From assembly GCA_038233075.1 (NCBI GenBank), contig JBBSMQ010000020.1, positions 1-64,000 of the forward strand: DNA of 64,000 bases, read 5' to 3'. The first letter of the stretch is position 1. Every line of letters begins with the position of its first letter. Shown here in pieces: positions 32,518 through 41,443 of this stretch. A model generated the notes under the pieces. That model was not told the origin of the DNA. It ran no database searches and saw only the letters and a list, made by a program, of their open reading frames with translations. The position numbers and the translations under genes were made by a program. Source of the stretch: Iamia sp038233075 (lineage in GTDB: Bacteria > Actinomycetota > Acidimicrobiia > Acidimicrobiales > Iamiaceae).

Positions 32518-32529
32518 GTCCGATGGACG

Positions 32530-33414
32530 TCAGCGAGGGGTGGTCGCCCCCTCGCCGAGGGCCCGGACCTCGGCGGCCACCACGTCGGGGGCCTCCAGCG
32601 GCGGCCAGTGGCCCACATCGGCCAGGCGCACGATCCGCGGGGTGCCGCCCGCTCGCTGCTCGACACCTTCGATCATGTGGGCGCCTGACACCGGGTCGAC
32701 GCCGCCCCACACGTAGGTGGTTGGGAGGTCGGTGGTGAGCGCCGCCGCCCACCGGTCGGCGAACTGCACCCGCTGGGGGATGTAGCTCAACAGCTCGTGC
32801 ATGAGGGCCACGCCCCCGCCGTCGGCCAGGGACGCATGCATCTCGGCCAGCTCGGCCCGGTCGGCCGGGATTCGCGTCCCCCAGGTGCCCTCGATGGCGT
32901 CGACGAAGGACTCCTCGGTGATGGCCGCCGCCAGCTCGGCACCGTGGTCGGGGTCGCGCAGCATCTGCTGGCCCGCGGTGGGGCGGTGGAGGTCCGGGTA
33001 GAGCCCGCCGTTCATCCACACCACGGCTGTGAGGGCGACCGGCAGGGTGCCGTCGGTCCGGCGGGCCACCAGCTCCTGGCCCACCGTGGCGCCGTAGTCG
33101 TGGGCGGCCAGCAGCGTGGAGGTGACGCCCCGGGCGGCCCACATCGCCTCCACCGCATCCGCCGCCCCGGCCACCGTCGGCGGCTCCCCCGGGGTCTTGG
33201 CCGACGCCCCGAAGCCCGGCAGGTCGAGGGTGAGCACGCGCCAGCCCTTCCCCAGGTGGTCGAGCACGGGGGCCACGTCGAGCGACGACGACGGGTACCC
33301 GTGGAGGAAGGTCACCGGTGTGCCCTCCGGGTCGCCCCGATCGTAGGTGGCCACTGCGTGGCCCCCGACGTGGATGTGGTCGGCGGCGGCGCGCCAGCGC
33401 TCCCAGGTGTGCAT
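32530..33414 (-). CDS. Alpha/beta hydrolase, epoxide hydrolase/haloalkane dehalogenase-like
   Basis: 294 residues. The oxyanion motif is VTFLHGYPSSSLD. The nucleophile elbow is LLAAHDYGATVGQ, with Asp rather than Ser, as in epoxide hydrolases and dehalogenases. The catalytic His is in ADVGHWPPLE. No signal peptide. The cap-domain residues that would separate the two enzyme types cannot be judged by eye. The gene diverges from the sulfotransferase-like gene with 125 bases between. Confidence 0.87.
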   Translation of the reverse strand: MHTWERWRAAADHIHVGGHAVATYDRGDPEGTPVTFLHGYPSSSLDVAPVLDHLGKGWRVLTLDLPGFGASAKTPGEPPTVAGAADAVEAMWAARGVTSTLLAAHDYGATVGQELVARRTDGTLPVALTAVVWMNGGLYPDLHRPTAGQQMLRDPDHGAELAAAITEESFVDAIEGTWGTRIPADRAELAEMHASLADGGGVALMHELLSYIPQRVQFADRWAAALTTDLPTTYVWGGVDPVSGAHMIEGVEQRAGGTPRIVRLADVGHWPPLEAPDVVAAEVRALGEGATTPR

Positions 33415-33539
33415 GGCCTGAGCCTGCCATCACCGCTCGGACCTTGGACGCGTCACCACCGCCAGCGGTGCCGTACCGTCCAAAGTTGCGGGCTGCGGAG
33501 GCGCGGCGAGCGGGACGGGGCTCTGGTAGACGACCGGAG

Positions 33540-34775
33540 ATGGGCATCACCTCCATGTCAGAGCGGTACGAGCGCCCGGACTGGGTGCGTCGCCTCAACG
33601 CGATGGGCCCGGCCGCCGGCGGCGCCGACCGCATGGTGCCGATCGCGGCCGACCACCTGATCGACCATGCCCGGACCTCGACCGGGGTCACCGACCCCGG
33701 CGACCTGGGCGACAGGGACTGGGAAGGGACGTTTGCGGGCCCTCGTCGACGCGATCAACGGCAGCGACCTCCACGTGGTGGGCCGCATGCTCACGCGGGA
33801 GGAGCCGCTGCGCGGCGTCCGCACCCGGTTCCTCCTGGCCGAGGGGTGGCGCCGGGACCCGGGCATCGCCGAGGAGGTCATCGAGGCCCCCATCGTGGTC
33901 ACCGGCCCGGCCCGCTCGGGGACCACCATCCTCTTCGAGCTGCTCGGCCTCGATCGCGGTCTCCGCACCCCGATCGCCACCGATGTGCTCCACCCGGCTC
34001 CTCCGCCGGGCACCACCCCGGAGGAGGTTGCGGCCATGACCGAGGCCGAGCAGGAGCTGTGGGCCGACGTGCAGCCCGAGTTCGCGTCCATCCACGAGCT
34101 GCGGTCGGACCTTCCCGTCGAGTGCATCACCCTGTGCTCGCCGTCGTTCGCCGGGAGCCACTGGCCCATGCTGCTCGCCGACCTGGGTGCGTGGGTGCCG
34201 GACCTGGCCGCCGACCTGGCCTTCCACCGGGCCGTCCTCCAGACCGTCCAGCGGGGTCGGGACCCGAAGCGGTGGCTGCTCAAGACGCCGGGCTACCTGA
34301 CCATGCTCGACGACCTGCTGGCCGCCTATCCCGACGCCTGCATCATCCAGACCCACCGCGACCCGGCCAAGACCATGCCCTCGACGGTGAGCACCGTGGC
34401 CATGATCCTCTGGCTGCGCACCGACGCGATCGACCTCGACGCCCTGGCCCCCTGATCGGGACGATCTTCGGGGATGCCCTCACCACGGTGGGCCGCCGGC
34501 GCCTCGACGGCTCCCTGCCCGATCGCTTCGGCGACGTCCGCCTCGGTGACCTCATGGCTGACCCGGTGGCCGCCATCGAGGGCGCCTACGACGGCATCGG
34601 CCGGGAGACGGCCCCTCCGCACCGTGACGCCGTCGTCTCCTACCTGCGGGACAAGCCCCGCGCCAAGCACGGCGCCCACCACTACATGGCCGAGGACTGG
34701 GGCTTCGACCCGGACACGCTCCACGCTGAGCTGGCCGAGTACATGGCCCAGTTCGAGGTCGTCGTCGAGCCCTGA
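33540..34775 (+). pseudogene. Sulfotransferase-family gene with two compensating frameshifts
   Basis: Start MGITSMSERYERPDWVRRLN, then a shift near 33735 into VDAINGSDLHVVGRMLTREE, the PAPS-binding loop IVVTGPARSGTTILFELLG and PKRWLLKTPGYL; a second shift near 34452 returns to IGTIFGDALTTVGRRRLDGS through YMAQFEVVVEP. The first is one extra T in TTT, the second one missing C in a C-run. The reconstructed ~410-residue protein is a complete cytoplasmic sulfotransferase of the sulfotransfer_3 type. Either recent inactivation or homopolymer error. Confidence 0.72.
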
Positions 34776-34914
34776 GCCGCCCCGCCCGGACCGGCCGCTC
34801 AGCTCCGACCCATCCGCCACCCTGCGCTGCACACCCGCGGTCGGACCGCGCTCCGGGGGTGCTCCGGTCACCACTGCGAGGTCCAGGAGCCGGCGGTGAG
34901 AGGGTCGGAGGCCG

Positions 34915-35502
34915 TCAGGGGGTGCGACCCATGAAGGCGAGGACCCGGGCCTGCGCGTGGGCGTCGTCGGGAACCTCCACCCGCGGGCCGTAGTGGCCGC
35001 TGGCACGCATGGCCTCGTCGGTCGCAGGGTCCATCCCGTCGACCATCTGGGCCAGGCGCCGCACCTCCTCGGGGTCGAGGCCCTCGTCCAGGCCGGTGGC
35101 CCGGGTCGGATCCCAGGTGTGCACCAGGAGGTCGGGCAGGCCAGCGGAGGCCCAGGCCTCGGCGAGGGTCACCTCGCCCATGGGGGTGGCCCGGCGGGCG
35201 CTGTCAGTGGCCGGAGCGTCGAGCGCCGCCAGGAGCGCGTCGCGCAGCGTCCGCCACGCGCCCACCGGGTCGGTCGTGGCCGAGGGCATCGGTGGCGCCT
35301 CGCCGCCCCAGCCCTCGAGGAAGAACGGCGCCATCCACCCCACGAGGTGGTCGACGACGTCGCGGGCCGCCCATCCCTCGCAGGGCGCGTCGTGGTCCCA
35401 GGCGTCGTCAGGCACGGCCTCGACCCGGCGGGTCAGGTCGACCGCCACCCGGCGGGTGCGGTCGGCGAGGTCGTCGTGGGCGGAGAGGGTGTCAGTGTCC
35501 AT
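34915..35502 (-). CDS. TIGR03086-type mycothiol-dependent/DinB-fold metal-binding protein
   Basis: 195 residues. The N-terminal MDMPI-type domain has the metal His in DDAWDHDAPCEGWAARDVV and DHLVGWMAPFF, and a later His in LPDLLVHTWDPTRATG. Proteins of this family bind a divalent metal and often use mycothiol, the actinobacterial thiol. No partner gene is coupled to it. The reaction is unknown. Confidence 0.82.
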   Translation of the reverse strand: MDTDTLSAHDDLADRTRRVAVDLTRRVEAVPDDAWDHDAPCEGWAARDVVDHLVGWMAPFFLEGWGGEAPPMPSATTDPVGAWRTLRDALLAALDAPATDSARRATPMGEVTLAEAWASAGLPDLLVHTWDPTRATGLDEGLDPEEVRRLAQMVDGMDPATDEAMRASGHYGPRVEVPDDAHAQARVLAFMGRTP

Positions 35503-35630
35503 GGTAGGTAGACGCCAGGGACAGGTTCCGCTCATCGGTGGGGACAGGGTCCGAGCCTCGGTCGGGGTCGCCGTCACGGCCCGGCGGCACCGCCGGCGGA
35601 CCGGTGGCCCGCAGCCCGGCGGGCAACCGG

Positions 35631-36736
35631 TCAGGTCGGCAGGGTGATGACCGAGGCGGTGGGGGTGGCGATCGGGCCCTCGGGGAGCATGAAGCGCCAG
35701 AACACGAGGCCGAAGGGCCGGCCCTCCGTGGTGATCCAGTTGGGTCGGCCGGGGTCGCGGTGGGCGACGACCACCTCGACCTCGCCGTCCGGGCCGACCT
35801 CGGCCTGGGCCCGGTTGAGGCTCACCGGGCCCCGCAGGTAGTCGAAGGTCTGTAGCTGGCGGTTCCAGAGCGAGACGTTGGCGCAACGGCACTCGGGCCA
35901 CCGGGCTCGGATCACCAGCGCCTGGTCGGGGTCGAGGAGGTACGGCGCCATGGAGTAGGCGGCATCGGCGGCGGCGAGGGCGTGGGTGCCAGGGGGCACC
36001 GGCGGCGGGACCTCGTGGGGGACCCGCGACACGAAGTCCGGCGACTCGCCTTCGCCGGGCTTGGCCATCGACTCGAGGGTGCGGCTGCGCACGTAGGTCG
36101 CCATGCGTCGGATCGACGCCGCCACCGTCTCGTCGGTGGGCGCTGCCGGACCCTCGGAGACATCGCCGTCGACCAGCTCGATGGTCAGAGCCAGGTCGGG
36201 CGCCGGCGGCGAGGCGGGGGGCTCGGGGCCCTCCCAGTAGTGGCGGACGGTGAGGCGCGAGGCATCGGGGGCCAGAGGCAACCAGCCGCGATCTCGTGCG
36301 GGACCCCCCACGGTGATCTCGAACGAGCCGTCGGCGTCCACGTCGTACTCGGCGTCGTTGAGCACGCCCACGGTGCCCGAGGGAAGGCGCCGTCCTCGGC
36401 CGACGCCTCGACGGTGACCGAGACGTAGACGGCGCCACCGGTGCGGCCCCGGACCCGGTAGGTGCCGGCCGGGCTCACCGGGGCGTCGTGGTACATGGCG
36501 TCGGCGTTGTCGCCGAGCGCCTTGCGCCACGGGGTGACGATGGCCCGGAACGTCGGGTGGGCGACGTCCTGCTCCAGCTGGGTCTCGATGCCGGTGCCCA
36601 GGTGGTGGAGGATCACCCGCAGGCCCTCGGCCCGGTCGACCGGGTCGGTGAGGCCCCACTCCTCGCCGGCGTAGCGGTCGCCCACCTCCCGCAGGGTGGC
36701 CAGCAACTCGTCGAAGGCCTGCCCGCTGGCGCTCAT
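35631..36736 (-). pseudogene. DUF1214-domain protein gene with one frameshift
   Basis: First frame from ATG 36736: MSASGQAFDELLATLREVGD to YRVRGRTGGAVYVSVTVEAS. After a shift near 36385 the second frame reads GTVGVLNDAEYDVDADGSFE through WITTEGRPFGLVFWRFMLPE to the stop. The second part is the DUF1214 domain, often found on its own or with DUF1254 in secreted or periplasmic proteins; no signal is seen here. One extra C in the CCC run restores a ~368-residue protein. GGGGGCGACG precedes the ATG. Confidence 0.72.
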
Positions 36737-36831
36737 CGTCGCCCCCTGGTGTCGGTCACGCGGCCGCACGGTACCCGGGGCCCAGTCGGGTCGCCGGGCC
36801 ACCCGCCGGTGTCCGTCGCCGGTGCCCGAAC

Positions 36832-36889
36832 GTACTGGCAGGCGGATCGGCCGTGGGGACGACCAGATCGCCTGCCACTTCGGCTCGGG
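36832..36889. repeat. 58-bp dyad element, GTACTGGCAGG family, copy 1
   Basis: Begins GTACTGGCAGGCGGATC and contains the complementary GATCGCCTGCCA before ending CTTCGGCTCGGG. Lies upstream of the DUF1214 gene and downstream of the poly-gamma-glutamate hydrolase gene. Confidence 0.75.
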
Positions 36890-36903
36890 CGATGGGCCCC
36901 GGT

Positions 36904-36962
36904 CGTACTGGCAGGGGAAACGGTCGTGGTGGTGACCAGATCGTCTGCCACGTCGGCTCGGG
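36904..36962. repeat. 58-bp dyad element, GTACTGGCAGG family, copy 2
   Basis: Begins GTACTGGCAGGGGAAAC, contains GATCGTCTGCCA and ends CGTCGGCTCGG; about 75% like copy 1 and 14 bases after it. It ends next to the stop of the hydrolase gene at 36970. Confidence 0.75.
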
Positions 36963-36969
36963 GGGAGCC

Positions 36970-37611
36970 TCAGTCGGGGAGGGGCCAGGTGCGGGCTGCG
37001 TCGGCCAGGGCGTCGATGAGGGCCCGGGTCGGTGGGCTGAGGCCGTCGGGACCGGGTCGGGGAGAGCGGGGCGACCGGCCCCGCACCCGCGGTGGCAGCT
37101 CCAGCTGCACACCCCCGCCGGGGGCCAGGTTCACCGGGTTGTCGGGGTGCAGGCCCCGCAGGCCCGGCGGGATGGCATCGATATCGGTGACCACCTCGTA
37201 GCCGTCGAGGGCGGGCTCGACGTGGGCGGTGACGTGGTCGGCCAGCTCGCGGTTCGACCCGCCGGCCAGCAGGCTCGTCCACAACCCGCGTCGCCCGTAG
37301 CCGTGCACGGTGACGACCACCTCGACGTGGTCGAGGAACCCGGCCAGGACGGGCGACGAGCCCGGTCGCACCTGCGTCGAGGGCAGGTGCACGTCGAGCG
37401 TGCGGGGATGAAGGACCCCGTAGTACGAGGCCCCCGATGTCTCGGCCGCGGCCGAGGCCACCACGTCGGTCACGGCTTCCAGCTCACCCCCGTGGAAGGC
37501 CATGAACCCGAACCGGGAGCGCAGCGCCACCCGTTCGGAGACACCGGGGTGGGCCAGGAGGGCTGCAAACGGGTCGGGGGCGTCGCAGATGCGCCGCTCC
37601 TCTGCTCCCAC
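36970..37611 (-). CDS. Poly-gamma-glutamate hydrolase family protein
   Basis: 213 residues. The family signature is nearly complete: FMAFHGGELEAVTDVVASAA, SGASYYGVLHPRTL, VVVTVHGYGRRGLWTSLLAG, NRELADHVTAHVEPALDGYE and NLAPGGGVQLELPPRVRG. The His and Glu residues in HGGELE and the His in VHGYG fit a zinc-dependent carboxypeptidase-like site. Relatives (PghP, phage and Bacillus) cut poly-gamma-glutamate. No signal peptide, so the natural substrate here may be intracellular or different. Confidence 0.85.
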   Translation of the reverse strand: MGAEERRICDAPDPFAALLAHPGVSERVALRSRFGFMAFHGGELEAVTDVVASAAAETSGASYYGVLHPRTLDVHLPSTQVRPGSSPVLAGFLDHVEVVVTVHGYGRRGLWTSLLAGGSNRELADHVTAHVEPALDGYEVVTDIDAIPPGLRGLHPDNPVNLAPGGGVQLELPPRVRGRSPRSPRPGPDGLSPPTRALIDALADAARTWPLPD

Positions 37612-37725
37612 CGGCGCAGCCTCCCACGACCGGGTCGGCGGTCCCGGGGTCAGAGCCTTGGCGGGTCCACTGGCGCCCTGAGGTGGGGCCGTCGGAGCGA
37701 CGGGGTCTCGCCCGGCGGCGACGAC

Positions 37726-38889
37726 TCAGGAGACGCCGGCGAGGGGCTGGTCCTCGTGACGCTCGGCGTGACGGGCGTAAGCCCACCCCGGGCCGCGGAA
37801 CACGAAGCCCAGCCGGTCGGACCAGTCCGGGGCAGCGGCCACGTCGCGCAGGATGTCGAGGTGCTCGTGGGTGGCGATGTGGGCCGGGTTGAAGGTGCCG
37901 ATGTTCTTGGTCAGGCCGTACCGGACGGGCTCGTCCTCCCGCGCGAAGGTGCCGAACAGGCGGTCCCAGATGATCAGGATGCTGCCGTGGTTGCGGTCCA
38001 GGTACTGACCGTTGCTCCCGTGGTGGGCCCGGTGGTGCGACGGCGTGTTGAGCACCTCCTCCAGCGGCCCCAGCTTCCCGATGGCATCGGTGTGGATCCA
38101 GAACTGGTACAGCAGGTTGACGCCGCGTGCCGTCTCGATGAGCTCGGGCCGGAACCCGAGCAGGGCCAGAGCTCCCACGGGGATGAACATGCCGAAGGCG
38201 TCGGCAACGGGCTGGCGCAGGGCGGTCGAGAGGTTGTACCGCTCGCTGGAGTGGTGGACCACGTGGATGGCCCACATGAGCCGGCTCTCGTGCATGAGCC
38301 GGTGGTTCCAGTAGTAGATGGCGTCCCAGGCCAGGATGGCCCCACCCACTGTCAGGGCGCCGGTGCCGAGGTCACGTCCGCCCGGGCGGCGGTCCCACAG
38401 CCTCTGGACGGCCGTGCGCGAGGCCCAGGTGGTGGCCCCTGCGGTAATGCCGGCGGCGATGGTGGTGACCGCGGTCGACGAGACCACCCTGCGAGCAACG
38501 GCTGCCGCCCGTCGTCGGCCCCTGCGGGAGGCAGGGGGCCGATCGGGCTCGGGCGCTTCGTACCGGTCGCGTTGCACGAGGAGGTCGGCCACGGTCGTCG
38601 CTGCGGCCGCGCCCAGGGTGGTGGCCACCAGCGCCTTGCCGTAGCGGCCGCGCCCGGGTGTGACCGGGGCCAGGAGCTTGTCGAGGGCCATGGGCACGAG
38701 CAGGCTGCCCACGCCCATGGCCAGGCTGGCCAGGGTGTCGCGCCGCTCGTAGTCGGTGGGAGCGGGCGCGCCGGTGCGCTGGGCTCGACGCTTGAGGTAC
38801 AGGTGCTCGGCGCCCATGCTCCCGAAGTAGAACGGGATGGCGCCCACGGTGAGGTCCAAGGGTCCCCTTTCGGTGACGGCGGGCCCCAT
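37726..38889 (-). CDS. Fatty acid hydroxylase/sterol desaturase superfamily membrane protein
   Basis: 387 residues from ATG 38889. Three histidine boxes ligate the di-iron centre: NHRLMH, HVVHHSS and HHRAHH. Hydrophobic stretches fit several membrane helices. It oxidises a C-H bond of a lipid using O2. An upstream extension of the frame to 39462 runs through the DinB gene on the other strand and is not real. A 108-base divergent region separates it from that DinB gene. Confidence 0.88.
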   Translation of the reverse strand: MGPAVTERGPLDLTVGAIPFYFGSMGAEHLYLKRRAQRTGAPAPTDYERRDTLASLAMGVGSLLVPMALDKLLAPVTPGRGRYGKALVATTLGAAAATTVADLLVQRDRYEAPEPDRPPASRRGRRRAAAVARRVVSSTAVTTIAAGITAGATTWASRTAVQRLWDRRPGGRDLGTGALTVGGAILAWDAIYYWNHRLMHESRLMWAIHVVHHSSERYNLSTALRQPVADAFGMFIPVGALALLGFRPELIETARGVNLLYQFWIHTDAIGKLGPLEEVLNTPSHHRAHHGSNGQYLDRNHGSILIIWDRLFGTFAREDEPVRYGLTKNIGTFNPAHIATHEHLDILRDVAAAPDWSDRLGFVFRGPGWAYARHAERHEDQPLAGVS

Positions 38890-38997
38890 CTTGTCCGCTG
38901 CGGCCTCGCCGATGCCCGTCGGCGCTCCGGCCGAGGTGCGTGGGCCCGCCGTCGCCGGGCAGGGTGGGCGGACCCACAACCCAGGAGACGACGCCCG

Positions 38998-39501
38998 ATG
39001 GACGTGAGTGATCTGCTGATCGAGGCCTACGGCCGCATCCCCCCGCTGGTCGACGGGGCCGTGGACGGTCTCGACACGACGACGTTGGCCGCCTCGCCGG
39101 CACCCGGCATCAACACCGTCGGCTGGTTGGTCTGGCACCTCACCCGGGTGCAGGACCACCACCTGGCCGAGGTCCTCGACCAGGAGCAGGTCTGGGTCAC
39201 CGGCGATTGGGCGGCCCGCTTCGGCCTCGACGCCGACCCGTCGAACACTGGCTACGGCCACGACCCCGACGAGGTGGCCGCGGTCGCGCCCGACGGCCCG
39301 GAGGCGTGCACCGGCTACCTGGCGGCGGTGGCGGCGCGCACCGAGGCGTTCCTCCGGAGCCTTGGCCCCGACGACCTCGACCGAGTGGTCGACGACGCAT
39401 GGGACCCACCCGTCACCCTCGGCGTGCGCCTGGTGAGCGTGGCCGACGACGACCTCCAGCACGCCGGCCAGGCCGCCTACGCCCGCGGCCTGCTGGGCTG
39501 A
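38998..39501 (+). CDS. DinB-superfamily protein (mycothiol-transferase-like)
   Basis: 167 residues. The metal-binding helices show GWLVWHLTRVQDHHLAEVLD and a late His in DDLQHAGQAAYARGLLG, the DinB/DUF664 pattern (three His). Members in actinobacteria transfer mycothiol or bacillithiol to small molecules. GGAG lies before the ATG. The last codons and stop are partly repeated just downstream. Confidence 0.85.
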   Translation: MDVSDLLIEAYGRIPPLVDGAVDGLDTTTLAASPAPGINTVGWLVWHLTRVQDHHLAEVLDQEQVWVTGDWAARFGLDADPSNTGYGHDPDEVAAVAPDGPEACTGYLAAVAARTEAFLRSLGPDDLDRVVDDAWDPPVTLGVRLVSVADDDLQHAGQAAYARGLLG

Positions 39502-39570
39502 GGACCGGGTCAGGTCGCCGACTGTGAGGTCTGCTGGGTTGAGGAGCGGGTCACGTCGGCGACCCGAGGT
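39490..39570 (+). repeat. ~40-bp tandem duplication spanning a stop codon
   Basis: Two adjacent copies (39490-39530 and 39531-39570), both starting CTGCTGGG and ending GAGGT, ~85% identical. The first contains the last codons (LLG) and stop of the DinB gene. Confidence 0.7.
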
Positions 39571-39651
39571 CTGTGGGGCTGGTGCCCGGGCCCGCCACCG
39601 CCGGTCGTCGGACCCGGTGCCGGGCGCCCGGGTGGAGGACGGCGCGCCCGG

Positions 39652-39915
39652 TCAGCGCGCCCGCCGTCGGCTCGATCGTGACCCCGCCCCGAACGCGACG
39701 ATGATCAGCGCCGCGGAGGCGATGGCCACGATCGCGCCGAGGACGTTGAGCTCGAAGATGTCGCCGGTGCCGAGGGCGTTGGCCACGAGGCCGCCGATGA
39801 CCGAGCCCACCAGACCCAGGCCCAGGGTCTTGAGCAGGCCCATCCGTTGGCGACCCGGGGCGAACAGGCGGGCCAGGACCCCGACCACCAGGCCGAACAG
39901 GATGAAACCGATCAT
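39652..39915 (-). CDS. GlsB/YeaQ/YmgE-family small membrane protein
   Basis: 87 residues. It has three hydrophobic segments with the family pattern MIGFILFGLVVGVLARLFAP, LGLGLVGSVIGGLVANALG, and VLGAIVAIASAALIIVAFG, then a basic tail. Also called transglycosylase-associated proteins; usually induced by stress or stationary phase, molecular role unclear. It follows the SDR gene on the same strand, 29 bases away, so the two may be co-transcribed. Confidence 0.87.
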   Translation of the reverse strand: MIGFILFGLVVGVLARLFAPGRQRMGLLKTLGLGLVGSVIGGLVANALGTGDIFELNVLGAIVAIASAALIIVAFGAGSRSSRRRAR

Positions 39916-39944
39916 GGGGCCTCCTCGGACCGACCGGCACCCTT

Positions 39945-40799
39945 CTAGCCGACTGGGGCCGCCTCCGCCGCCAGAGCTCGGGCCGCCCCCCGGCTGATGA
40001 GGCGCTGAGCCAGCCGGGGCGAGGCCCGCACCATGAGGTCGAAGGCGTGGGCGTCGGGGCCGATGAGGGCCCGGCGCTTGTTCAGCTGCACGGCCTTGAC
40101 GATGGCGCGGGCCGCCTTCTCCGCGCTGGTGATGAACACCTTCTCGAAGTCCCGTCGGGCCTCGGTCGGATCTGTCCCCATCTCGACCATGCTCTCGTCG
40201 ATCCGTGCGTTGCGAGCGATGTTGGTCTTGATGCCACCGGGGTGGACCGAGGTGGCCGACACCCCGCATCGCTCGATGTCGAGCTCGATCCGCAGCGCCT
40301 CGGTGAAGCCCCGCACCGCGAACTTGGCCGCGTTGTAGGCGGACTGCGAGGGGATGCCGGCCAGCCCGAAGATGCTGGAGATGTTCACCACGTGGCCCTC
40401 GCCCGCCACCTTCAGGTGGGGCAGGAACGCCTTGGTGCCGTGGACCACGCCCCAGAAGTTGATGCCCATGAGCCACTCCAGGTCGGCGTAGGACATCGTC
40501 TCGACGGGGGCTCCCAGGGCGACCCCGGCGTTGTTGAAGATCAGGTTGACCCGCCCGTGGTCGGTGACCACGGCCTCGGCCCAGGCCCCCACGGCCTGGC
40601 GGTCAGCCACGTCGAGGAGCGCGGTGGTCACCGTCAACCCGGGGCGTCGGCACTGCGTCGCCGTCTCGGCCAGGCCCTGGTCGTCGATGTCGGACAGGGC
40701 CAGGTGGCAGCCGCGACGGGCCATCTCCAGGGCGAGGGTCCGGCCCATGCCCGACGACGCCCCGGTGATCGCGGCCACGCGATGGTCGAAGTGCTTCAT
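39945..40799 (-). CDS. Short-chain dehydrogenase/reductase
   Basis: 284 residues. The Rossmann motif is AAITGASSGMGRTLALEMA. NNAG and NISSIFG carry the structural Asn and catalytic Ser, and YNAAK the catalytic Tyr and Lys. After the core, PGGIKTNIARNARI and a C-terminal ~80-residue helical part are present, as in the dhs-28/Ephd-like SDRs of actinobacteria. AGGAGAG precedes the ATG. Substrate unknown. Confidence 0.92.
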   Translation of the reverse strand: MKHFDHRVAAITGASSGMGRTLALEMARRGCHLALSDIDDQGLAETATQCRRPGLTVTTALLDVADRQAVGAWAEAVVTDHGRVNLIFNNAGVALGAPVETMSYADLEWLMGINFWGVVHGTKAFLPHLKVAGEGHVVNISSIFGLAGIPSQSAYNAAKFAVRGFTEALRIELDIERCGVSATSVHPGGIKTNIARNARIDESMVEMGTDPTEARRDFEKVFITSAEKAARAIVKAVQLNKRRALIGPDAHAFDLMVRASPRLAQRLISRGAARALAAEAAPVG

Positions 40800-40824
40800 G
40801 TTCTCTCCTGCTCGGCGCCGCTCC

Positions 40825-40933
40825 TCACTCTGACACGAACCCCCGAGAGGCTGGCCCGAGCCCGACCTGGGCCACCCGCTCGACTATGGCCTGGTTGCCG
40901 TCCTGGTAGAGCCGGCCGCCGAAGCCGTCGTTC
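40825..40933 (-). pseudogene. Unidentified C-terminal gene stump
   Basis: About 35 codons with strong third-position G/C bias read NDGFGGRLYQDGNQAIVERV and AQVGLGPASRGFVSE to a stop. The frame upstream runs into sequence that codes on the other strand. I do not recognise the family. It faces a truncated gene at 40934, the same geometry as at 29.3 kb. Confidence 0.35.
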
Positions 40934-41212
40934 TGCGAGCGGGTCACCCTGGGCGACGAGCGACCCCGCGTGGTGTCGGTGACGGCGACGTGGGCCGACG
41001 ACGCCATCGTCGTAGGCGCCGGTCGGCGGACCGCCGCCAACGTCGCCGAACGTCCGGGGGTCACCCTGCTGTGGCCCGCCGACGGAGCGCACCCCGACCA
41101 CAGCCTGCTCGTCGACGGCACCGCCACCGTCGACGAGTCCGGCGAGATCATCGCCGTCGTCCCGGCCAGCGCCATCCTCCACCGGTCCCGCACCGACGGC
41201 GCCCGCGACTGA
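40934..41212 (+). pseudogene. C-terminal fragment of a pyridoxamine-5'-phosphate-oxidase-like (FMN-binding split-barrel) protein
   Basis: VTLGDERPRVVSVTATWADD, IVVGAGRRTAANVAERPGVT and LLWPADGAHPDHSLLVDGTA match the split-barrel flavin/heme-binding family. Members normally have ~20-30 residues before this (a helix and first strand) that are missing; the available starts are internal (GTG 40970). Ends in a normal C-terminus. A short functional protein cannot be excluded. Confidence 0.5.
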
Positions 41213-41245
41213 ACCCGATCCGTCCTTGCGCCCTCAGGAGGCGAC

Positions 41246-41443
41246 GTGTTCTGGCGCGCTCGGGCCGCGCTGGTGGTGGCCCGCCTGCGCAAGGGGGACC
41301 TGGCCCCCGGTCCGCCCGCTCGCGCTCATCCGAGGCGGTCGAGGATGTTCCGGGTGACCTGCTCCACCTGGGGGTCGCGCTCGGCCAGGCCCATGGCCCA
41401 GTCGGTGCAGCCGGTGGTGACAACGGTGCCCCCCCGGGTGTAG
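41246..41443 (+). CDS. Short ORF with strong Shine-Dalgarno, possible gene remnant
   Basis: GTG 41246 has AGGAGG five bases upstream. The first ~18 residues (MFWRARAALVVARLRKGD) look like a real N-terminus, but the remainder lies antisense to the DMFase-like gene and has no protein-like bias. It may be the surviving start of a truncated gene. Confidence 0.2.
   Translation: MFWRARAALVVARLRKGDLAPGPPARAHPRRSRMFRVTCSTWGSRSARPMAQSVQPVVTTVPPRV

Noticed and set aside
37726..39462. 578-codon reading of the fatty acid hydroxylase gene
   Set aside because: The extra N-terminal part is antisense to the DinB gene and lacks protein-like features; ATG 38889 gives a normal-length protein.
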